A DNA stretch of 64,000 nucleotides. It comes from an uncultured Rhodospirillaceae bacterium (GTDB taxonomy: Bacteria > Pseudomonadota > Alphaproteobacteria > Azospirillales > Azospirillaceae). The first letter of the stretch is position 1, and the number at the start of each line of letters is the position of its first letter. The stretch is taken from NCBI GenBank assembly GCA_937927415.1, contig CALBDS010000004.1, forward strand, positions 310,001 to 374,000. The letters are read 5' to 3'. A program made the position numbers and the translations under genes. The notes beneath the pieces are model-generated. The model was not told the DNA's origin and did not search any database. It saw only the letters and a program-made list of their open reading frames with translations. Shown here one piece after another: positions 53,264 to 61,871 of the stretch.

Positions 53264-56200
53264 ATGAGCTTTCTGTCGCCCTCTCTGCTGATGACTTTTC
53301 TGCACGGCATCGGCCTGCTGGCGGTGGTCGCAATCGGCTATGACATGCTGCTGCGCGGGCTGCGCGGCACGCCGCGGCTGCGCAGCCTGGCGGTGGGAAC
53401 CTTCTTCGGGGCGGCGGCGGTGCTGTCGATGCTCGAACCGGCGGAAATCGCGCCCGGCATCATCACCGACGCCCGCGCCATCATGGCGGGACTGGCGGCG
53501 GTGTTCGGCGGGCCGCTGGCCGCGGTGCCGGCGGTGGGGATGCCCGCGGTCTACCGGCTGTGGCTGGGCGGGGCCGGGGCGCTGGCCGGGATGGCGGGGG
53601 TGACGCTGGCCGGACTGGCCGGGTTGCTCTACAGCCGGTTTCCGGTGTGGCGGGAGGGGCGCTTTCCCCTGCTCCATCTGGTGCTGCTGGGGCTGGCGGT
53701 GGCGGCGATGCAATTGACCAGCGCCCTGTTGCTGCCCACGTGGGACATGGCGCTGATGGTTCTGACCACGGCCGGGCCGGCGCTGTTCCCGGCCACCGCC
53801 GGGGGCGTCGTCATCCTGGGCATCATGCTGTCGCGCGACCATGCCCGGCTGGCGGCGGCCCACGCGATGGCCGACAGCGAGGAGCGGCTGCGCTTTCTGG
53901 CCGACAACGCGCTGGACATCATCGTGCGCATCGGCCCCGACGGGCGCATCCTGCACGTGACCGACGCGGTGCGCACCCTGCTGGACCGCGATCCCGCCGG
54001 GGTGCGGGGCATGGCGCTGGAAACGCTGCTGCACCCCGACGACCGGGCGGCGGCGGCGGCCGCCATCGCCGCCCTGACGCCGCAGTCCCCGTCCACGGTG
54101 ACGCGCTGCCGGGCCGTGCGGGCCGGCGGCGGCATCGTCTGGATGGAAGCCGCCATCCGGCGCGCCGGCCAGGGCAACGCCCGCGAATATGTGGCGGTGC
54201 TGCGGGACATCACCGTCCGAGTCGGGGTGGAAGAAAAGCTCGACAACGCCCGCCGCGCCGCGGAAACCGCCCACACCTTCGTCGAGGCCCTGTTCGAGCA
54301 GGCGCAGACCGCGCTGGCGGTGGTTGCCGCCGACAACCGGCTGCTGCGGGTCAACGCCGCCTTTGGCCGGTTGACGGGGTGGGTTGCCGCCACGCTGGTG
54401 GGCCGGGACGCGGCCGGGATTCTACCCCCCGGCCGGGGGCGGGAGTCGCGGGAAGCCGAGCTGACCCGCCGCGACGGGTCCGTCCGCACCGTGCTGATCG
54501 CCGAATCCACGGTGCGGGACATCGCCGGTCACCCGATGCGGCTGGTGGCGCTGATGGATATTTCCGACGTGGCCCGCCTGACCCGCGAACTCCACGCCGC
54601 GCGGGAGGAGGAAGCCGCCGCCCGCACCCAGGCGGAAGCGGCCAACCGCTCCAAGGGCGAGTTCTTCGCCAGCCTCAGCCACGAATTGCGCACGCCGCTG
54701 AACGCGGTGATCGGCTTCGCCGACCTGATCGCGCGGGAGGCGGAAGGGCCGGTGGGCACATCCGCCTATCGTGATTTTGCCGTCAACATCCGCGATTCCG
54801 GCCAGCATCTTCTGGAACTCATCAACGAGATCCTCGACCATGCCCGCGCCGAAGCGGGGATGCTGACGGTCAAGGAAGGCACGGTGGACCTGGACGCCGC
54901 CATCACCTTCGCCATGCGGATGCTCCAGACCCGCGCCAACCGGGCCGGGGTGGCGCTGACCATGGTGAAGGCGACCGAACTGCGCTATGTCCGCGGCGAC
55001 GAAAAGCGGCTGCGGCAGATCCTGCTGAACCTGATTTCCAACGCGGTCAAATACACCCCCTCGGGCGGGGAGGTCACGGTCCGCCTGCTGCACACCCCCG
55101 GCGAATCCCCGGTTCTGGAGGTCACCGACACCGGCATCGGCATCCCCGAAGCCGACATGGACCGGGTGCTCCAGGCCTTCGCCCGCGTGGAAAGCTCCGA
55201 CAACCGCCGGGTGGAAGGCACCGGGCTGGGGCTGCCGCTGACCAAGCGGCTGGTGGAACTGCACGGCGGCACGCTCTCCTTGCGCAGCCAGTTGGGCGTC
55301 GGCACCACGGTCACCGTCACCCTGCCGCCCTGGCGGGCGATGGAGCGGGCATCCCATTGCAGCCCGGCTCCGGTGATGGTTCCGGCCCTGCGGCCCATGA
55401 CCATCCTGCTGGCCGACGACGACCCGCTGCTGCGCATGAGCACCACCGCCCTGCTGGAAACCTGGGGCCATCGGGTGCTGGAAGCCGCCAACGCCAACGA
55501 GGCGCTGACCATCCTGCGCGGCAGCGCGCCGGTGGACCTGCTGTTCACCGACATGGTGATGCCGCCCGGCATGACCGGCACCGAACTGGCGCTGCAGGCC
55601 GAGCGGCTGCGCCCCGGCATCCTGGTTCTGCTCACCTCCGGCTTTGCCGGCCACGCGGTGGCGGGGGAAGCGGGGGCCGGTCCCGGCTATGACATGATTT
55701 CCAAGCCGTTCCTGGCGACGGAACTGAAGGAGCGGCTGGACCATCTGGCCAAGCGGCTGGCGGCCGAGCCGTCCCCTCCGTCCCGGCCGGCGCTTTTGCC
55801 CGCTCCCCTGCCTGCCCCTTTGTCTTTGCCCCGCAAGGCCCCCATCCCGGCCCCCACCACCCTGCCCCCCGATGGTACGGACGGCCGGTGCGCGCCCCTG
55901 CCCCAGCCGTTCCATGTGCTGGTGGCCGAAGACCAGCCGCTGAACCAGCGTCTGGTGATGCTGCTGCTGAACGGTCTGGGCTGCACCGTCGATGTGGTGA
56001 ACGACGGGGCGGCGGCGGTGGATGCCGTGCGCAACCACGCCTATGATCTGGTGCTGATGGACGTGAACATGCCGGTGATGGACGGGCTGGAAGCCACCCG
56101 CCGCATCCGTTGCCTGCCGCCGCCCGCCGGCACCCTGCCCGTCTATGCCATGACCGCCGGCGGGCTGGATGAGGATCTGGCCGCCTGCAGTGCGGCCGGC

Positions 56201-56299
56201 ATGAACGGCCATATCGGTAAGCCGCTCGACCATGACGAACTGGCCCAGGTGATCCGGCATCTGGAATCCACGCGCACGCAGGAACTGACCCTGGCCTGA
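53264..56299 (+). CDS. Hybrid sensor histidine kinase (5TM-LYT, PAS-PAS, HisKA, HATPase, REC-REC)
   Basis: A 1011-residue inner-membrane kinase. Residues 8-190 form five or more TM helices of the 5TM-5TMR_LYT type (TDARAIMAGLAAVFGGPLAA). PAS domains follow at about 205-315 and 335-435. The H box is SLSHELRTPLNAVIGF with His473; N box LNLISNAVKYTP; G boxes DTGIGIPE and GTGLGLPL. Receiver 1 has Asp763 (LLFTDMVMP) and receiver 2 Asp933 (LVLMDVNMP), joined by a Pro-rich linker. No DNA-binding output exists, so a phosphotransfer partner elsewhere is needed. ATG 53264 lacks a clear ribosome site. It stands inside the podovirus cluster on the opposite strand. Confidence 0.92.
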   Translation: MSFLSPSLLMTFLHGIGLLAVVAIGYDMLLRGLRGTPRLRSLAVGTFFGAAAVLSMLEPAEIAPGIITDARAIMAGLAAVFGGPLAAVPAVGMPAVYRLWLGGAGALAGMAGVTLAGLAGLLYSRFPVWREGRFPLLHLVLLGLAVAAMQLTSALLLPTWDMALMVLTTAGPALFPATAGGVVILGIMLSRDHARLAAAHAMADSEERLRFLADNALDIIVRIGPDGRILHVTDAVRTLLDRDPAGVRGMALETLLHPDDRAAAAAAIAALTPQSPSTVTRCRAVRAGGGIVWMEAAIRRAGQGNAREYVAVLRDITVRVGVEEKLDNARRAAETAHTFVEALFEQAQTALAVVAADNRLLRVNAAFGRLTGWVAATLVGRDAAGILPPGRGRESREAELTRRDGSVRTVLIAESTVRDIAGHPMRLVALMDISDVARLTRELHAAREEEAAARTQAEAANRSKGEFFASLSHELRTPLNAVIGFADLIAREAEGPVGTSAYRDFAVNIRDSGQHLLELINEILDHARAEAGMLTVKEGTVDLDAAITFAMRMLQTRANRAGVALTMVKATELRYVRGDEKRLRQILLNLISNAVKYTPSGGEVTVRLLHTPGESPVLEVTDTGIGIPEADMDRVLQAFARVESSDNRRVEGTGLGLPLTKRLVELHGGTLSLRSQLGVGTTVTVTLPPWRAMERASHCSPAPVMVPALRPMTILLADDDPLLRMSTTALLETWGHRVLEAANANEALTILRGSAPVDLLFTDMVMPPGMTGTELALQAERLRPGILVLLTSGFAGHAVAGEAGAGPGYDMISKPFLATELKERLDHLAKRLAAEPSPPSRPALLPAPLPAPLSLPRKAPIPAPTTLPPDGTDGRCAPLPQPFHVLVAEDQPLNQRLVMLLLNGLGCTVDVVNDGAAAVDAVRNHAYDLVLMDVNMPVMDGLEATRRIRCLPPPAGTLPVYAMTAGGLDEDLAACSAAGMNGHIGKPLDHDELAQVIRHLESTRTQELTLA

Positions 56300-56317
56300 A
56301 ACCATCCAGCGTAAAAC

Positions 56318-56358
56318 CTGACACATCAGGCTTTGCGCCCGCCCCAGACGGCGGGCGC
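56318..56358. terminator. Hairpins between convergent kinase and GGDEF-EAL genes
   Basis: CCTGA-CACA-TCAGG (56318-56331) and the stronger GCGCCCGCC/GGCGGGCGC (56335-56358) stand between the two convergent stops. T tracts are short (CTTT), so termination would be partial or protein-assisted. Confidence 0.5.
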
Positions 56359-56378
56359 GGCCCTGACCGGATCCGGCG

Positions 56379-58721
56379 TTACGCGCTCCGGTTCTCGCGG
56401 CTGGCCAGCAGGGCCGTGACCTGCTCCGCCGGGACCGGACGCCCGGTCAGCCAGCCCTGGACCATCAGGCAATCGTGATGGCCCAGGAAATGGGCCTGTT
56501 CGGGATGCTCCACCCCCTCGGCCACCACCTCCAGCCCCAGCATGTCGGCCATGGCGATGATGGTGGCGACGATGCCGGCGTCCTCCCGCTCGTGGGGGAC
56601 GCCGTTGATGAAGGAACGGTCGATCTTCAGCGTGGTGATGGGCAGGCGTTTCAGATAGCTCAGCGACGAATGCCCGGTGCCGAAATCATCCACCGCCACC
56701 CGCACCCCCGCCGCCTTCAGCGCCCCCAGCACCGCCAGCGCATGGTCCATGTCCTGCATCACCGCCCCTTCGGTGATTTCCAGCTCGATCAGGCTGGTGG
56801 GCAGGCGGTGGCGCTCCAGGATCCCCAGGAAATCCGCGGCACTGCGCTGGCGCAGATGGCGGGGGGAGATGTTGACCGCCACCGGCAGCGGGTCCAGCCC
56901 GGCGTCCAGCCATTCGCGTTGTTGCCGGCACGCCTCGTCCAGCACCCAGTCGCCCAGGGGGACGATGAAGCCGGTTTCCTCGGCCACCGGGATGAAATCG
57001 CCGGGGGGCACCATGCCGTGGTCGGGGCGGTTCCAGCGCAAAAGCGCCTCGAACCCCTGGAGCGAACGGTCCGACAGCAGCACCTTGGGCTGGTAGTGCA
57101 GTTGGAAGTGACGCCGCACCAGGGCCGAGCGCAGATCCCGGTCCAGCGCCAGATGCCGCCGCGCCTGATCGGCCATGGCCCGCTGGAAGAAGGCGTGCCG
57201 CCGCCCACCCTGGCGCTTGGCGGCGTAAAGGGCGGTGTCGGCGGCCCGCAGCAGGTCGGCCCCGGCGTCGGCGTGTTCGGGGTAGAGCGCGATGCCCACC
57301 GACGGGCGCACGTAATGTTCGGTGCCCAGCAGCGCCACCGGCGTTTCAAAGGCGGCGAGGATGCGCGCGGCGACCTGTGCGGCTTCGTCGGCGTCCGCCA
57401 CCTCGTCCAGCAGGATGGCGAAATCGTCGGTGCCGATGCGCCCCACCGTGTCGGCGGCGCGCACCGCCCCCTGGATGCGCCGAGCCACCTCCTGCAACAG
57501 GATGTCGCCGGCCTCGTGCCCCAGGGTGTCGGTGATGAGCTTGAACCGCGACAGGTCCAGGCACAGCAGGGCAAAGCGCCGGCCGCTGCGCCGGGCGCGC
57601 TCCACCGCCGCATCCACCAGCGACCCCACCAGCGCCCGGTTGGGCAGACCGGTCAGCCGGTCGCGGGTGGCCAGCCGCAGCAGTTCCCGCTCGTACCGCA
57701 ACCGGTCGGTCATGTCGGCCAGCACACAGATGAAGCTGCGCCGGCCGTGCACCTCCAGCCGGGTGACGGCCAGCGACACCTCCCGCCGGGTGTCGGCGGA
57801 GCCGGGCGACGGGCCGGCGGCGATGCCCAGCGCCTCCATGCGGGTGGCGCTGCGCTCGCCGCCTTCCGCCGTCTGGGGGGCGCGTTGGGCCACCAGCGCC
57901 TCCAGCACCCGGCCCTGGTCGGCGTCGGCGAACAGGGTGGAAAACACCTGCCCCGTCAGGGCCGCGCCATCACACCCGAACAGATGTTCGGCGGCGGGGT
58001 TGTGATCCTCCACCACGCCGTTCTCGCTGACCACGACGATGGCCTCGCCCACGTTGTCCATGATGCCGGACAGGCGTTCGTCGCGCTCCAGGATGGCGGC
58101 GGCGTTGCGGCGGAAATGCTCCAGCGCGCGGGCCATGGTGCCGAATTCGTCGGTGCGCTCCTGCTCCGGCACCGGCTCGGCGATATCGCCGCGGGCCATC
58201 CGCCCCATGCGCTCCGCGAGATTTTCCAGCGGCCCCACAAGCTGGTCGGACACAAAGGCCGACAAGGGCCACGCCGCCACCAGCAGAACCGCCAGGAACA
58301 GGACGAAGGCCGCGGCCTCCGCCGCGAAATCATGGCGCAGGTCGGCGGTGTTGGCCGACACCGCCACCATCCAGCCCCACGGCTCGAACAGGCCGGTCGC
58401 CGCGATGCTGCGCCCTTGCTCCGGCCAGCCGGCGGGCAGCGTGCCGTCGGGAAACAGCACAAGCTGGAACGGCCCGCCGGCCAGCCCGCGCAGGGCGGCC
58501 TGGGCGCGGATCTTGGCTTCCGACCGGATGAGGTCGCCGTCCACCGCGGCGCGCTCGTAATCGCTCATCACGGCGCGGGCGGAATCCACCAGCCCGCCGG
58601 CCAGCCGCACCCGTTCGGCGATCAGGCCGCTGTAGAGCAGGTAAAGCGCGGGGGCCGCCGCCAGCAGGCAGCCCGCCAACCCGATCAGGGTCACCCAACG
58701 GAATTTTCGGCGCAGCATCAT
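56379..58721 (-). CDS. GGDEF-EAL protein: degenerate GGDEF (GTDDF), intact EAL phosphodiesterase
   Basis: A 780-residue membrane protein. TM1 at 10-32, a short periplasmic sensor (33-133), TM2 at 134-156, HAMP, and PAS at about 215-330. The GGDEF domain has GTDDF (430-434) in place of GG[DE]EF, so cyclase activity is doubtful though GTP binding could remain. The EAL domain is canonical: FEALLRW (EAL 558-560), VNISPRHL, ELEITE, VDDFGTGHSSLSYLK (DDFGTG 678-683), KIDRSFI and EGVE. Predicted net activity is c-di-GMP hydrolysis. It lies 100 bases behind the scaffold gene but a terminator (58773-58807) separates them. Confidence 0.92.
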   Translation of the reverse strand: MMLRRKFRWVTLIGLAGCLLAAAPALYLLYSGLIAERVRLAGGLVDSARAVMSDYERAAVDGDLIRSEAKIRAQAALRGLAGGPFQLVLFPDGTLPAGWPEQGRSIAATGLFEPWGWMVAVSANTADLRHDFAAEAAAFVLFLAVLLVAAWPLSAFVSDQLVGPLENLAERMGRMARGDIAEPVPEQERTDEFGTMARALEHFRRNAAAILERDERLSGIMDNVGEAIVVVSENGVVEDHNPAAEHLFGCDGAALTGQVFSTLFADADQGRVLEALVAQRAPQTAEGGERSATRMEALGIAAGPSPGSADTRREVSLAVTRLEVHGRRSFICVLADMTDRLRYERELLRLATRDRLTGLPNRALVGSLVDAAVERARRSGRRFALLCLDLSRFKLITDTLGHEAGDILLQEVARRIQGAVRAADTVGRIGTDDFAILLDEVADADEAAQVAARILAAFETPVALLGTEHYVRPSVGIALYPEHADAGADLLRAADTALYAAKRQGGRRHAFFQRAMADQARRHLALDRDLRSALVRRHFQLHYQPKVLLSDRSLQGFEALLRWNRPDHGMVPPGDFIPVAEETGFIVPLGDWVLDEACRQQREWLDAGLDPLPVAVNISPRHLRQRSAADFLGILERHRLPTSLIELEITEGAVMQDMDHALAVLGALKAAGVRVAVDDFGTGHSSLSYLKRLPITTLKIDRSFINGVPHEREDAGIVATIIAMADMLGLEVVAEGVEHPEQAHFLGHHDCLMVQGWLTGRPVPAEQVTALLASRENRSA

Positions 58722-58772
58722 GAGATCAAAAGTGCCCGAGACGCCGAAGTCCGCGCAAGTTTCATATGCGGC

Positions 58773-58807
58773 AAAACCGCTGCCGGAACGGTCCCGTCCG
58801 GCAGCGG
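58773..58807 (-). terminator. Terminator after the scaffold gene
   Basis: On the minus strand CCGCTGCCGGA and its exact complement form an 11-bp stem with a nine-base loop, followed by TTTT. It lies 15 bases after the scaffold stop and separates the portal-scaffold operon from the GGDEF-EAL gene. Confidence 0.75.
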
Positions 58808-58821
58808 CCCATCAGCACGGA

Positions 58822-59496
58822 TCACGAACCGGGGTACAGCCGCCGGAACCCTTCGGTCACCCGCGCCACCACCGCGGGGTCGCGGTCGCGCCAATAGCGG
58901 GGGTCGCGCATCAGGCTGTGGATTTCCGACGCATCGCCGCCACCGCCGGCCCCGGTGGGCGGGTTGAGGGTGGACGGCTCGTCCCCCTTCATCATGCGGT
59001 AGAGCGCCATCACCCCCTCGTAGCTGGTGGACAGCGCCTCCACCACCGGCGGCGGCAGGGCGCGCCCGGCCCATGACAGGATCTGGCGCGACACCTCCCG
59101 CCAGCGGGCATCACCGCCGAACTGGGCGGCCAGCCGTTCCATCTCCTGATCGGAGCGAAGCTGCACCGACACCTGCCGGATCAGCGGCATCATGCGTTCG
59201 GCGGCCAGATCATAGACAAGCTGCGCCTGCTGCGGGGAAAAGCCGGCGCCGTGCAGACGGGTGTTGATCTCCGGGTCGGGCTGGAACATGCCGTGGCCGC
59301 AGTCGATGCAATAGGCATCGGGCGAGTCCGGCACCATGCCGGCCCGGCGGCTGAGGTCGAGATAGCCGCGGACCAGCGCCTCCACCTGCAGCGCCCCCGT
59401 CGCCGGGTCGATGAAGGGGGCCAGGACGGGATCGGCGGCCGGTGCGGCGAAGGGGGCGGCGGACGGCGGGGGGGTATCGGGGCGAAGGGGCTGCAT
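58822..59496 (-). CDS. Capsid assembly scaffold protein
   Basis: A 224-residue protein starting MQPLRPDTPPPSAAPFAAPA: Pro/Ala-rich leader, then VEALVRGYLDLSRRAGMVPD, a charged helical middle (AGFSPQQAQLVYDLAAERMM), and a C-terminal block HSLMRDPRYWRDRDPAVVAR that matches podovirus scaffold proteins. GGGAG stands eight bases before ATG 59496; ATG 59520 has no ribosome site. It directs procapsid assembly with the portal and capsid. It follows the Bbp19-like gene by 37 bases; the capsid gene that should come next is 5.9 kb away. Confidence 0.8.
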   Translation of the reverse strand: MQPLRPDTPPPSAAPFAAPAADPVLAPFIDPATGALQVEALVRGYLDLSRRAGMVPDSPDAYCIDCGHGMFQPDPEINTRLHGAGFSPQQAQLVYDLAAERMMPLIRQVSVQLRSDQEMERLAAQFGGDARWREVSRQILSWAGRALPPPVVEALSTSYEGVMALYRMMKGDEPSTLNPPTGAGGGGDASEIHSLMRDPRYWRDRDPAVVARVTEGFRRLYPGS

Positions 59497-59533
59497 GGGG
59501 TCTGTCTCCCTGAGGGTCATGACGGAAAGGGGA

Positions 59534-59791
59534 TCAGGTCCGGCCATGGCCGCGGGCGGCCAGGGCCAGGATGGTGGCGACCAGATGGCGCTGGCCTTCC
59601 AGATGGCGGAGGATGGGTTCGGCGGTGTCGGGGCCGAGCGCGCGGTCCAGGGTCAGCGCCCGCAGCACCGCCAGCACCCGCGCGCCGTCCGGGGTGGAAA
59701 AGCAGCGGGCGAAGGCCACCGCATCCCGCCCGGCGTCCATGGGATCGGCGGCGGGCGGCGGTTCCCATGGCCAATGGAGGGAATCAGCCAT
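59534..59791 (-). CDS. Bbp19-like phage protein
   Basis: An 85-residue protein with the pattern of the Bbp19-like phage domain: FARCFSTPDGARVLAVLRAL then LRHLEGQRHLVATILALAAR, matching the family's FST-G-VL and EGQR elements. It overlaps the portal stop by eight bases. These small helical proteins are regularly found between portal and scaffold genes of podoviruses, probably in head assembly; the biochemical role is not known. No alternative start is needed: ATG 59791 gives MADSLHWPWEPPP. Confidence 0.8.
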   Translation of the reverse strand: MADSLHWPWEPPPAADPMDAGRDAVAFARCFSTPDGARVLAVLRALTLDRALGPDTAEPILRHLEGQRHLVATILALAARGHGRT

Positions 59792-61388
59792 GGGCCACCT
59801 CCGCCGGTGCCGGCCCGACAGGGGTGGGGGCCGATGGCGCCGGCGCCGGTGCCGGGGACGGTGCTGGCACAGTCTCGGCGGCGGCGCTGCGGATCAGCCG
59901 GCCGGGCACGCCGAAGGCCTCCCCCAGCCAGCGGGCGGTGGCGGGGGCGTCCACCACCGCCAGGGCGTCCGGCCCCAGACCGCGCACCGCCTCCAGCCAG
60001 TGCAGCGTGGCCTGGGCGTCGCGCTGGGCCTGGGCCTGGGCCAGGGGGGAACGGTATTGCAGTTCCACCAGCCGGCCATCGACCATGATGTCGGGAATTT
60101 CCCCCCGGCGGCGCAGGATGGCGACGGCGCGCAGCAGCAGCGGCGTCAGCAGTTCCGCCTGCAGCCGGCCATAGGTGGCGCCCAGCAGCCGGGCCATTTC
60201 GGCGGCGCGCTCCATCACCTCGGTGGCGGTCATGCGGGCGTCGTCGAGCGGGGCCAGCCGGTCGGCCAGCAGCGCGTGGCGGATGCGGGCGCGCAGGTCG
60301 TCCAGCACCAGTTGCGACACGTCGAACCGCCCCGGATTGGCCAGCGGCGTCAGCCCCTGCGACCCCACCGCCTTGGGGATGATGGTGCCGGGGACCAGCC
60401 GGATGGCGGCGGGGTTCAGCACCCCGTCGTCGTCGGCCTGCCAGATGCCGGTGACGGCAATGGAGGCGTTCTTCAGCACCAACTCCACCACCTTGTTGGC
60501 GGTGCGGATGTCGGGCAGCGCCTTCATCACCGGGGACCGGCCATAGATCTCCCCCGGCGCCTTCAGCCAGCGGAAATTCAGGAAGGGCGACTGGGCGAAA
60601 CGGCCGTCGGCCAGGATCGGCGGCTCGTCCTCGCCGCTGTCCAGCACCACGGTCCAGCGATAGGACACGCCGTCCGGCTCCACCGCCTCCACCACGGGGA
60701 AACGGGTGTCGGGATCGTCGGCGGCGGCCCGCCGCACCGCATCGGGCAGCGAGGTGCTGGGAAACCGCTGGCGGATCTGCGCCGGGGTCATCTCGGCCCG
60801 GCGGAAGGTGACGTCGAGCCGCCCCTGCGGCCCTTCGTCCAGCACCGCGTCGGCCAGCGGCACGGCGGTGAAGCGCAGGCTGGACGGCTCGCCCGGTGCC
60901 GCCTCCTCCAGCAGCAGCGAAGCGGTGCCCAGCGTGACCAGATCAAGGAACGCCTGATGCGCCTCCACCGCGTAGTTGGAGCGGTCGAAATGGGCCTGCA
61001 CCACCGTGGCAGCGCGGTCCAGCATGGGGGCGATGCGGTCGCGCTCGGCCTCGGTCAGTTCCGGCCCGGGCACGAAGCCGAACCACCGCGACCACGGCGG
61101 CGTCAGTTGCGCCAGCAGGCTGGCCGCCAGTTGCTCCACCCCGTCGGGGGCGGTGCCGTCGAACAGCCGGTCCACCCGCCGTTCCCCCGGCGTGCCGGCG
61201 TGGCGGAACGGCTGGCCGTTGGGCAGGGCATAGTCGGTGCAGTCCTGCCAGTGGGATTCCCAGCCGGCCCGGCGGCTGCGGGCCTGGGCGAACCGTTCCA
61301 GCAGCGCCTTGCCCCGGACGGGGGCGGAACGGGAATCGGAACGGGGGCGCGCCGGGTCGGGCGCGGCACGGGTGGCGTGCGCGGTCAT
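59784..61388 (-). CDS. Head-to-tail connecting portal protein (T7 gp8-like)
   Basis: A 534-residue portal of the podovirus head-tail connector family. Marks are WESHWQDCTDYALPNGQPFR near the start, the conserved LFDGTAPDGVEQLAASLLAQ followed by LTPPWSRWFGF, ALPDIRTANKVVELVLKNAS, and NPAAIRLVPGTIIP, then PLDDARMTATEVMERAAEMA near the clip. The C-terminus is Pro/Ala-rich. It is quite different from the 447-residue portal of prophage 1, again showing two unrelated phages. It is the first large gene of the cluster after two small ones. Confidence 0.92.
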   Translation of the reverse strand: MTAHATRAAPDPARPRSDSRSAPVRGKALLERFAQARSRRAGWESHWQDCTDYALPNGQPFRHAGTPGERRVDRLFDGTAPDGVEQLAASLLAQLTPPWSRWFGFVPGPELTEAERDRIAPMLDRAATVVQAHFDRSNYAVEAHQAFLDLVTLGTASLLLEEAAPGEPSSLRFTAVPLADAVLDEGPQGRLDVTFRRAEMTPAQIRQRFPSTSLPDAVRRAAADDPDTRFPVVEAVEPDGVSYRWTVVLDSGEDEPPILADGRFAQSPFLNFRWLKAPGEIYGRSPVMKALPDIRTANKVVELVLKNASIAVTGIWQADDDGVLNPAAIRLVPGTIIPKAVGSQGLTPLANPGRFDVSQLVLDDLRARIRHALLADRLAPLDDARMTATEVMERAAEMARLLGATYGRLQAELLTPLLLRAVAILRRRGEIPDIMVDGRLVELQYRSPLAQAQAQRDAQATLHWLEAVRGLGPDALAVVDAPATARWLGEAFGVPGRLIRSAAAETVPAPSPAPAPAPSAPTPVGPAPAEVAHG

Positions 61389-61472
61389 GGGTGGTCCTTC
61401 TCGCTCGCAGCGGAAAATCGGAAAAAAACAGACGCTCAGGCGGGGCGTCCGGGCCGGATCAGATGGCCCCTG

Positions 61473-61871
61473 TCAGATGGCCTGGGTCAGATAACGGTAC
61501 AGTTGCCACGGCGTCAGCACATGGGCGGCGCGCAGCCCCAGCACGCGCTTGACGGCTTCGACACAGGTGAAGGGCGCCCAGGGGGCGGGGCGGGTGCCGG
61601 TGCGGCAGACCGTGGTTTCCACCACCGTCAGCCCCAGCCCGGCCAGCCAGCCGGGCAAACTCCCATCGGGCAGGTCGAGCAGGGCGACCAGGGTGAAGGG
61701 GGACACGGGATCGACCATGATCCACCGCCCGCCGTCCTCCACCACCACCAGACAGTGGCGGAATCCCGGCTTCAGCAGCCGCAGCCACGCCAATTCGGTC
61801 CGGCCGTCGAACGCCACCCAGGCGCGCGGCCCGGCGGCGGTCACGCCGCTCCCCCGCCCGGCGGCGGTCAC
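61473..61871 (-). CDS. Small phage-cluster protein, possible permuted papain-like fold
   Basis: A 132-residue protein. The start is GTG 61871 overlapping the upstream stop (GTGA), or GTG 61844; between them the DNA GTGACCGCCGCCGGGC is directly repeated. Core motifs are GFRHCLVVVEDGGRWIMVDP and PFTCVEAVKRVLGLRAAHVL. A His early and a Cys in a C-x-E-x-x-K-x-x-LG helix later resemble the order of circularly permuted NlpC/P60 or LRAT-like folds; this is a tentative structural guess. It lies directly before the portal and is probably a virion- or packaging-related protein. Confidence 0.68.
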   Translation of the reverse strand: MTAAGRGSGVTAAGPRAWVAFDGRTELAWLRLLKPGFRHCLVVVEDGGRWIMVDPVSPFTLVALLDLPDGSLPGWLAGLGLTVVETTVCRTGTRPAPWAPFTCVEAVKRVLGLRAAHVLTPWQLYRYLTQAI

